Below the pieces are notes generated by a model that was not told where the DNA came from, ran no database searches, and saw only the letters and a list, made by a program, of their open reading frames with translations. From Pyrus communis (lineage: Eukaryota > Streptophyta > Magnoliopsida > Rosales > Rosaceae): 64,000 bases of DNA. Both the position numbers and the translations under genes were made by a program. This document shows positions 55,837 to 64,000 of the stretch, piece by piece (the stretch's first letter is position 1; every line of letters starts with the position of its first letter). The DNA lies in the NCBI RefSeq assembly GCF_963583255.1, contig NC_084811.1, positions 19,672,088 through 19,736,087 on the forward strand, in the 5' to 3' direction.

Positions 55837-58216
55837 TTGTCACTCAAAGTTTGAAAATTCAGGAATGAAGAAATGCATGCATCAATATTGTTGGCATGTT
55901 TCATTCTTTTCTCCTTTTAGGTAACTGAATAACTGAGATATAACATAATTTTTTAAATTCGAGGATACTGGATATCTAATCTAATTAGATTATGAAAACG
56001 ATAAAAATTTGAATTTTAGTGCGGACAGTAATACACTGCTCTAAATAACTCTGATGTAAAAAACTAAAAACAGGAAAATGTATATTCATTTGAATATTTA
56101 TATGCTTACATTCCATGGGTCAACCTCTTAAAAGTTAAAACCGATGATTAGTTTGACTCGTGTTTCCAAATCTTATCATGTATATACAACAAAGCTTCCC
56201 TAAAGGATACATAAATATTAGCAGCAGTTCGATTTTAACATGGGCTACTTATCTTTTCTCAAAAGCAACAGTCGTCAATAATAAAATTGGGGAAATCAAA
56301 TATTAAACATATATCAATGATCGAGGCAATTAATAATCTCTTAGAGCAATTTTACCCCAAGTAAATTATCCAAGCAAATATTGTTCAGACCATTGAACTA
56401 AAGTGATTTCTACCTTATTAAACAGTAACTGCTTAAGCAATTTCCTTGGGACGGAGTTGCTCTTAGATTATTAGGAGTTGGGACAACTCATTGAATCTAA
56501 GCAAAGGTTGTAAAAATTCCGCACATTGATAAAAATCTTAAAACGTGGACAATTGAACAGCTCAAAAGGTGTTTTAGTCTCACTTTTGCCCGCCGGGGAC
56601 AATTGAGAGGATTAGGATTGTGACGAAAGTTGTTATTTGACAAGTCAAAACTCACACACACATGTATATAGTGTCGCATTACTTGCAGAATTAAATGGAA
56701 GGAGAGCGAGATCAATCTTAATCAGGGTGGTTCTATTCACACTATTTTTGATTTTATACACTTTTCATTTTCAATCATTATATCGAATTAATTAAAGAAG
56801 ATTCAATTGATAGAAATTAATATAGAGTGTGTTAAAGATAAAAAAATAGGTATGTAGATACCATCTCTTTTAATTATATTTAATCACAGACTTTATTGGT
56901 GCAATTTGCATATCATTGTTGTGAAAATACTCGGTCCATTCTGCCGACCAAAATCCTTCCAAGTTCTGTAAAATTGATAAAACAAACTCTTTTTGAAATT
57001 GATATAGAAAATGGCATATGGTTATGAGGAAGTATTATTGGGGGACGTGTGTGTTTTTTTCTTTGGTCGAGTTATTATTGTTGAGTTGGGTTAATATACA
57101 AACAAAGTTCTATAGAGTTAAGTTCTTCGAGTTTGCTCAAGTGGTGGTGAAAGAAGACGGTATAATGAGTTAAACTAGATAAACGGCGAGAAGTTAGCTG
57201 ACGGAGGAGGGTTTATCACAAAACTTTTAGTGCAATTAGAAGTAGAATCATTTAATAACGGAAACTTTAACGAAAAATTATTGTTCACTTTAACGAAAAA
57301 TCACATTTTTATACTAAAAAGTCAATCATGGTACTATTCATTTTACCTTTTATTTTGTCCTTATTGTTAAAACTTAAATTTTCAAGTCTTTTTCATTAGT
57401 TTTCCTTTTAATTGTTTTGTTTATCTTCCGATATAGGATTCTTGTATGTCCAACAATATTGATGAAGCTAAAGCTTGAACTTATTCTTAGCTAGGTTTTC
57501 TACTCTATATACTAAGAGTTGAGTTTATCTTAGAATGCAAGAGATTAAAAGAGGAGCACGTAATATTAAGTTTTAACGATTATTTACCATGCAATGCAAT
57601 ATATATAGAGTATCCAGGTTCTACTTATTAAGTGGACCAAACCAAAACATGAACATTAATTTGCCATAGACTTTTGGCCTCGCACATGTTAGACTTTCTT
57701 AACATGATTACAACTAGTGGTAGGGTAATTTCACGAAAGCAGACATTTGGACTCGTCAATGGCGGTTGATGAATTGACGGTTGATGATGGAGAGCAAGCG
57801 AGGGCCCCTGTCAAGTTAAGCAGACTCCTTCTTAAACCATCACACCAGCTGCTGTCATGAGTCTTCAGTCATCCTAAACTATACGTACCTGTAGCAGCAG
57901 CCATTAGAAACTAGAAAGAGTAATCTCTCTCTCTCGTGTTCATTTTTGTGCTTCAAGGGTGAAAGCAAAGAAACCATGGAAAACCTATATATATGGAGTA
58001 TCAAGATTCATGCATGACGATGATTGATAAATGACATTGGAGTAGTTTTTCGTCTAGATTAATCTGTCAAGTGCATACAGACTTTAATGTACATATGAAT
58101 TAATAACATATGTATATAGTAATACAGTAGTTCAAGCGAGTGGTTAGCACCTGAAAAATAAATGACATTGCATATCGTAATGGATTAAGATTTAAGATGG
58201 TCTTAGTACTTGTTCA
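55837..58216. other. Intergenic DNA; one further MITE candidate
   Basis: AT-rich non-coding sequence. At 57260-57405 the ends GGAAACTTTAACGAAAA and, on the reverse complement, GGAAAACTAATGAAAA suggest a MITE of about 146 bp. Its target duplication is unclear. The last ~400 bp (57780-58216) are less repetitive and probably include the old promoter and leader of the IQD gene, with a CT-repeat at about 57924-57936. Confidence 0.4.
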
Positions 58217-58657
58217 ATGGCAAAGACAAAGTGCTGGTTTGGTTGGTTCAAGAGGCTCTTCACTTCTGAAGCAAACGCAAAGACACAAAAGGTTAGTTGC
58301 TGAATTGAATTCTCACACTCTTCCTTCATTGCCAAAAAAAATAATATATATATTGTGATCCTCTTTAATTTGGTTCTTAATATATTTTTTTTTGTTTCTT
58401 AATTAATTAATCACCAGAAATCGAAGAACTGGAGATGGATTTTTGGAAGACTTGAAATATTTCAGCAGTACCCTGCGCAGGCTTCACTGACCACATCGGC
58501 AGCATCAGAGAGAACAGTACTACTGAGTGAAGCAACAGAAGAGCAGAAGAAACATGTTTTCACTGTTGCAATTGCAGCAGCGGCTGCAGCTGAGGTTGTG
58601 CGCCTTACTACTTCACAATCTCGCTACTGTGTCGCAAAGTTGGACAGGAACTTGTGA
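58217..58657 (+). pseudogene. IQD calmodulin-binding protein, N-terminal exons, truncated
   Basis: Exon 1 (58217-58291) encodes the conserved IQD start MAKTKCWFGWFKRLFTSE and meets a GT donor. Exon 2 starts at 58418 after a CAG acceptor and encodes KSKNWRWIFGRLE, then a LLSEATEEQKKHVFTVAIA segment and an AAAAAEVVRLT block. In IQD proteins this is followed by the IQ motif region (AAIKIQ...). Here the frame stops at 58655-58657 (TGA), where GTGAGC could also be a splice donor. The IQ67 domain does not follow nearby. A fragment of its later part lies 3.3 kb downstream. Family members scaffold calmodulin at microtubules and membranes. This copy would give at most a ~104-aa N-terminal peptide. Confidence 0.7.
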
Positions 58658-58736
58658 GCTTCTTCCAAACTTACTTATTTTATCGTCTCAATCAAATTTA
58701 TTTGTTTGATGGGAATTAAGTGAAAGGTGATTAGAA

Positions 58737-58740
<4 letters not shown>

Positions 58741-58768
<28 letters not shown>

Positions 58769-61700
58769 AATGACCCCTTGATTTCATCTTATTTGCAAGA
58801 AAGCCATCCAAGGGCTGGGTTGGAGGGTAATTATGAAAAGATAGGAGGGTAATTTTGTCCGTGGGATTTGGGTGGGGTTGCATTCGTGGGATCGACGGCT
58901 GTGTGAGGTGGGATTTGGTGAGGGGATGGTTTAGAGAGGGATGGAGAGAGAGAAAGAGAGAGCCTGAACGAGGGTTAGCTGTGCAATTCCAGTTCTCTCT
59001 CTAAAATAAAAATCTGCTTTCGTCGCTCTCGACTTCTGCTTCTATCTCACGGAGGTTAGGGTTGCTATCGGTCAGAAGGAATGGGTGTGAGATTCGGTGA
59101 GAGGAAGGAAGGCGAGGAGCAGGGAACCTATAGACTCAGCACTCATGGAATAATCATGGATTATTGTTGAGGTAATTTGGTTGTTTCCTCTTTTGTAACT
59201 TCTTTCTGTTAGTTTATTGTTCTTGAATTTTAATTTTTCTCTTTTCCGACTTGGAAGAGTCGACCTCGCAGCTCACAACAACGAAATCGCGCAAGGCTTC
59301 GTCGATTTCTGTCAACTCCAACCACGGCCAGCGTTGGGTTAGCTATCGACCACCCCCTGTCCATCTTCTTTTTCTTCTTCCGCTTTTCCATGTGCATTCC
59401 AGTTTCATTTTAGCTCAGGTACGAATAGTGGAGTGAGAGTGTTTGGTTTTTGGTTTAGCTGGTTCCACCTCTAAATTTTCAACCTTTACTTGATTTTCCC
59501 AATTGAAAAACTCTAGAAATTTCTGGGTTTTACTGTAATTATTTAAATCATTGTCAAAATTTGATTTGATTTTTCTTTTCTTTTATGTCATGTAATACAC
59601 ATTGGGGTCTCGGCATGTGCATATGGGTTATCGTGGGAGAGTCTCAATTGGGGCTCTCAGCAACATAAAGCATCGAGTTTTGTCTTCAGAAACTCAAGAC
59701 TCTTTTGTATATATTGGTGGAAATGCAGAGATGGGTGCTCTTTGCTGCTGCCCTTGCGTTGAGGAATTCCAAGAATATGCGCTATCGAGCAATTCGTGGG
59801 CATTTTTTATGTCTGAGATACTTCTTCCACCAGCTAGGTAGGTATAAAAGCCATGATCAACTCAATACTTTGTCGGTTCTTCCGTTCAGGAACTCTCCTA
59901 GGAAATTTACGTAGTTTTCTATTATCGGATGCATTTGGTTATATAAATGTTTTAGATTTATTGTCTGAAAAAGAAAGGGCAGTGGACCATAAATTGGCAT
60001 GTCAATTGGAAACTGAGGAGCCTGATGCAACTAAACAAATCTGTCTGCATTACTTCTAAAAATTTGTAATGTTAATGATGGCTACAAAGTAAACTGTTCG
60101 AAATCATCTATCAGTTTTAAGTTTGGGCCAACGTACTTGAATAGAAAGACATTATTTTCAAGGTTATTGTTAAATGAAAATGTTCTGTTTCTTATGTGTA
60201 TTAGAAAGAAAAAAAAATCATTTTTCATTCTGAGTTCATGTTTTTTCCCAGTATGTCTAGAAGTATGAATTTTCCTTTTTGTTGACCTTTATAGTCGGTG
60301 CTCATATTCTTTCTTACGCGTAGTAAATATGCCTTGTGCTTCTGTATTTTTTGTTTTTAATGAGGCTTGATTGAAATATGCATCAACTTGATTCAAATAT
60401 GCATCAAATTGATTGATTATACTGCTGTGTTCTCTCTCTGTAATTTATTTTTTGTCAATTTACAACACTTTTAAACATTGAAGAAAACCTAGGATTCTGT
60501 TTATTTATTTATTTTTTGTGTCAAAATACCAAGGATTATAGTAAGGTTTTCAATTTACAAATGGTTTTTCTGTTCAGATTTTCTTTTTGTGAGTTTTGTG
60601 TATGAATTTGTAGCATGATCTTCCACTGCACCATCCAAATTTTGCATTTGTAAATTGTCAATGAAAAACGAAGTATGAGGAAATTATAGGAGATTGTGTC
60701 GGCTTTGGCCATGAAGGGTATCAGCAGGTTGTTCCCCCATACAGGTGATTAATCGTTTTTCAGTATGTGTTCTATTTGGATGAGAAAGTGATTGAAAAAG
60801 ATGATTTTTTTTATTTGTCGGTTGATTTGTGTATGGACTATGTTTTTTTTATTTTATTTGGGATTTTGTGTATTGTGTGGAACCAGCAATGCAAGAGCAG
60901 GATCTGATCAGTCATGCCCAAAAAGAGGTTTGTTTCTCAAATCACATATTAGTTTGATTATTAATGTACTTTGGAAGGCTCTTCAATATGATTTTCTAAT
61001 TTCTCCTTTCCAGCATTCTCTTTTTGGTTTTTGGAGTATGTATGTGATTTATATTTGATTATAGAATAAAAATTAATAAACACGAGATGCAGCAATTAAT
61101 TTGCATCCTTATGACAACACATGTATGAAAGTGCATTCAATTTCATTGTGTGTATGTGTGACAGGATGTGCCTGCTTGCTGCTGCTGGGTATGCTTGCTG
61201 TTGTTTCTCGTGCTATTAATTTTTTGTGTGTGTTGATTTGATTAACAATTCAAGCATATCTTTATTTTGTTGGTGTGTGTTGGTTAGCTGCCAGTTTTAT
61301 TTATTGGTTTTTTTATTTGGATTTATAGCACTGAGGGTATAGGTGAATGGTGAAGCGGTTTTTATGGGCTCATGTATCTTAAACGTGTAGTGAGAAGTGA
61401 GGATTTTGTTTTAGTGTTTTAGATAATCTGAAGGAATATGTAGATACTATGATTTGGGGTTGCTTTCTTAAACCATGATAAAGCAGTCCAAGTAATTTTA
61501 ACATAGATATCATTTTTTTATGTAATGCATGAGTATATGAAATGTTAAGACGATAATATATCATGTGATTTAAAATTCAAAGAGAGACATTGAACCGTGT
61601 TTGATATTTTGTTTGTCTTGATTCGTTTAAATTTGGGCGTTTTTCAGTTGGATTCATGGGTTTTGTTTAAGATATCATTTTTGGTTTATGAATGGTTTGC

Positions 61701-61900
61701 CAATGCAAAAGTTTGCATCTTTTCTTTGTTGGATTCATGGGGTTTTCTTAAGCTTTCAAGTTTTTAGTTTTTATCAAGAAATTTTGGGTTTCATTTATTT
61801 TTCAAACTAGACACTTTTTTGTTAAGATTTTCTTTAGACTTCAGTAAATGATTGCTTCTTTGCCTGTAAATTTGACTTGTGTAAATTTTCAGGTTGTTCA
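58741..61900 (+). other. Sequence separating the IQD pieces
   Basis: It starts with a (TA)n run (58741-58762). Around 58800-59160 there is a G-rich, then GA-rich leader-like region, and a small frame at 59251-59436 with a GT-like end. Another at 59602-59841 (MGSRHVHMGYRGRVSIGALS onwards) overlaps one in a second frame. None matches a family I know. It could be an inserted element or a non-coding transcription unit. 59900-61900 is AT-rich with nothing recognised. Confidence 0.3.
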
Positions 61901-61960
61901 AAACCCGCAGCGAAGAGCAGGCAATTTTTCTAGTGAATGCCTAAAAGTCGAGTGAAAGAG

Positions 61961-62540
61961 GCAAGGAAAGCGCTGCGAGCGCTGAAAGGACTGGTGTGAG
62001 TTCAAGCACTAGTTTGTGGCAGAGCTGGGAGACGACGCCAAGCAGCTACCACTTTCAAGCGTTTGCCGTCCAACAGAAAAGGGCGGGAGGGGCAGGTGGA
62101 CGTTTGCAAAAGTAGCATTCTTGCTGCACATGAGAGATGTAGCGACAGCGAAAGGGAGTTGGAAGAAAATGAAACACCAGTAAGTAAGAATATATACGAT
62201 TCTTCAAATCAACAAATAATTTATACTTTTCATGATATATACACGAGGCTTAAAAATATAATTGTGCTAGGCATGCATTTTTATTTTGCTTTCATGCATT
62301 GGTTGATTTGCGGAAGATGTTTGTTATGGACAGCTTGGATGTAGCAACCAGAGAGGGTGGGATTTGAGTATAATTTCACAGGAAGATGTAGAATCGGCAC
62401 TGCTAAGAAAGCAACAGGCCATGACCAAAAGAGATACTAGTCTTCTTCCATCGCCAGTGCCTCTGCAACTCTGGTCTTCTGTTCCATGCCCTCTCGTCTT
62501 AGGCGGACTCGGATATGCAAATCAACTCTCTGGATACTAG
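61961..62540 (+). pseudogene. IQD later-exon fragments
   Basis: 61961-61996 encodes ARKALRALKGLV, the hallmark just after the first IQ motif of IQ67 domains, preceded by an AG acceptor-like site. It runs straight into TGA at 61997-61999, where family members continue RLQALVRG. At about 62384-62435 a second piece, EDVESALLRKQQAMTKR, resembles the C-terminal 'LLRKQQAxxKRE' region of IQD proteins but then loses the frame. Both are in the same orientation as the N-terminal exons at 58217-58657, so they are probably parts of one dead gene split by an insertion. Confidence 0.55.
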
Positions 62541-62559
62541 ACTCGATGGAGAGGGGAAC

Positions 62560-62966
62560 TTGCAGAGAAAAATATAAGAAGTATGTGTGAATGAACAACC
62601 CAGATTGAAGATGTGCGAGAAAGAGACCCACTTTACTGTATTTACAGTTCGTTCACCACCATGCCTTATCATTAATCATTAAATAATAGAATTGATTTCT
62701 TTAATCTTTTCTCTACTATTACATCATTATGTTGGATCGAGACTTTTTTGGTGATGTGAAATAGGGGTTGGAGATGTGTAATCTTTTCTCTACTATTACA
62801 TCATTATCTCTTCCCATTTAAAAAAAATCTTAACAAAATTCCAATACTATATCTCTTCTTGTAAAGTATCTTAAATTACTATTTTATCTCTATTATTCTA
62901 TTTTAAAACCCTAAAGCAGGGAGGAGAGTTTCTTGATCTTTTGAAAACTTCACATTTTTCACTTTC

Positions 62967-62997
<31 letters not shown>

Positions 62998-63639
62998 GAC
63001 TAATATCACTATTCTTTTATTATCTTATCCATGAATTTCATACAAGTATAATTTTTTATGTGTCAATATGCACTTATTTATAAGATATACAAGAAACTTA
63101 CCTAAATCCGCCTAGACCGTCTAGGCACCCTCCTAGATCCCGTCTAGTCGCCTAGGCACTAGGCGCCAGCTCACCGCCCGACTAGCATTTAGCGTTTTTT
63201 AGAACCTTGCTAATTTACCTTCCAAAGTTAACTCCATACACTATTTCTTAATGAAGAATTACCAATCTACCTTCCAATGTGTATCACATGCAAATAACGT
63301 AACCTAAATTGATGGAAAATTGAATATAGTAGCTTCGAATATAATACTAGGGATCTAATTGGCAGATTTCTTATAATTCAATGACTGATTTTTTTGAAAA
63401 AATAGTTCAATGACCTAATTTTTACTCAAATGATAATTCAGGGCCTAAATTGATAATTCACCCTTTATTTTAATAATACAATAGGAGAAAAGAAAGTGTT
63501 TGAACTCGAGAGCCAGTGATATCCATTGCCCATCTCTCATATATATATATATATATATACACATACTATGTGTATGTGTGTGTATACATATCACAAACAT
63601 ACACTCACGCAGAGAAACAAGGAGTTAAGAGAGAGAAGC
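62560..63639. other. Upstream region of the NIMIN-like gene
   Basis: (TA)n runs lie at 62971-62997 and 63539-63560. Around 63105-63195 there is a G+C-rich, self-complementary 'gcctaggcactaggcg' segment typical of a dispersed repeat end. 63360-63465 resembles one arm of the 5112-5653 MITE family ('tagttcaatgacctaattt'). A TATA box for the downstream gene could be within the TA run, but this cannot be decided. Confidence 0.4.
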
Positions 63640-63972
63640 ATGGAAGGAGGAAGCAAGAAGAGGAAGATGGAAATTGAAGAAGAGGATGAAGAGGAAAAGA
63701 TTGAGAAATTCTTTGCGTTGATTAGAAGTATGAGGGAGGTGCGCGAGCTTCTTAGGGGCAACTCAAACGTCCCAAAGGAGAAGACAGATGAGAAGAAAAA
63801 GGAAGATGGCAAGGCTGCCGGGGGTTGGAACCCGAAATTTCAACCGGAGGACTTCCTTGAGGATGTTAAGAATTCTGGTCATCATGGAGCAGGCCCCTCT
63901 AAAACAGAAGAAAAAGAAGATAAGGAAGAAAATGGAGGAGGGAATGCTATAAACCTAAATCTTTCTTTGTAG
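63640..63972 (+). CDS. NIMIN-type NPR1-interacting protein, 110 aa
   Basis: Single exon from 63640 to 63972. A longer open frame starts at 63526, but that part is a TA/CA microsatellite translation, so the Met at 63640 (MEGGSKKRKMEIEEEDEEE) is preferred. Features in order: a basic KKRK patch, an acidic run, the EKFFALIRSMREVRELL segment (about residues 24-40) that matches the NPR1-binding EDF/DxFF-like motif of NIMIN proteins, a WNPKFQPEDFLEDV block (about 68-81), an acidic Lys/Glu stretch, and a C-terminal LNLSL, an EAR repression motif. NIMINs bind NPR1 and modulate salicylate-induced PR gene expression in the nucleus. Length fits the family. NIMIN-1 and NIMIN-2 cannot be told apart here. 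Confidence 0.8.
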   Translation: MEGGSKKRKMEIEEEDEEEKIEKFFALIRSMREVRELLRGNSNVPKEKTDEKKKEDGKAAGGWNPKFQPEDFLEDVKNSGHHGAGPSKTEEKEDKEENGGGNAINLNLSL

Positions 63973-64000
63973 GGCAACGGGATTGGAGTTCAGTTGATTA

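Overview
This looks like nuclear DNA of a dicot plant, most likely a woody Rosaceae genome such as apple or pear. It has AT-rich intergenic DNA, genes with GT-AG introns, and plant-only families (NIMIN, IQD, plant purple acid phosphatase). The repeat families are ones I associate with Malus and Pyrus; that species guess is inference from memory. No prokaryotic gene, CRISPR array or tRNA gene was recognised.

Only two host genes look complete: a five-exon PAP16-type metallophosphatase (18301-23315, +) and a single-exon NIMIN-type NPR1-interacting protein at the right edge (63640-63972, +). Two host genes survive as fragments: an IQD calmodulin-binding protein split over 58217-58657 and 61961-62540, and a first exon of an Hsp70-interacting protein (HIP/FAM10) at 17160-17269 inside a probable transposon.

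Layout. 1-3232: LTR-type repeats. 3325-10447: several DNA-transposon derivatives, including a 3.0-kb non-autonomous hAT element filled with a ~340-bp tandem array. 11131-15035: a decayed PIF/Harbinger element with both of its genes. 15039-18300: degenerate repeats and the HIP fragment. 18301-23315: the PAP gene, whose last intron holds two LINE fragments. 23316-26680: retroelement debris and a satellite-like array.

26690-55664 is a nest of transposons whose layers can be read from target-site duplications. A ~190-bp MITE (TSD TAAAGCAAA) is split by a ~3.2-kb solo-LTR-like repeat (TSD CCAGA). That repeat is split by a 12.1-kb Athila-type Ty3/gypsy element on the minus strand (TSD ACGAC), and further right by an endogenous pararetrovirus locus of Florendovirus type (two tandem copies, about 40963-53878). 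The Athila element carries a separate gene on the opposite strand (230 aa, with its own TATA and G-boxes) between pol and its truncated 3' LTR. Viral copy 1 has the full gene order but is broken by stops and a 55-bp duplication. Copy 2 lacks its 5' third but keeps open frames for the rest of ORF1 and all of ORF2. Short copies of the target-site flank, apparently identical, lie between and beside the viral copies in both orientations.

55665-63639 is mostly non-coding DNA, with MITEs and the IQD remnants.
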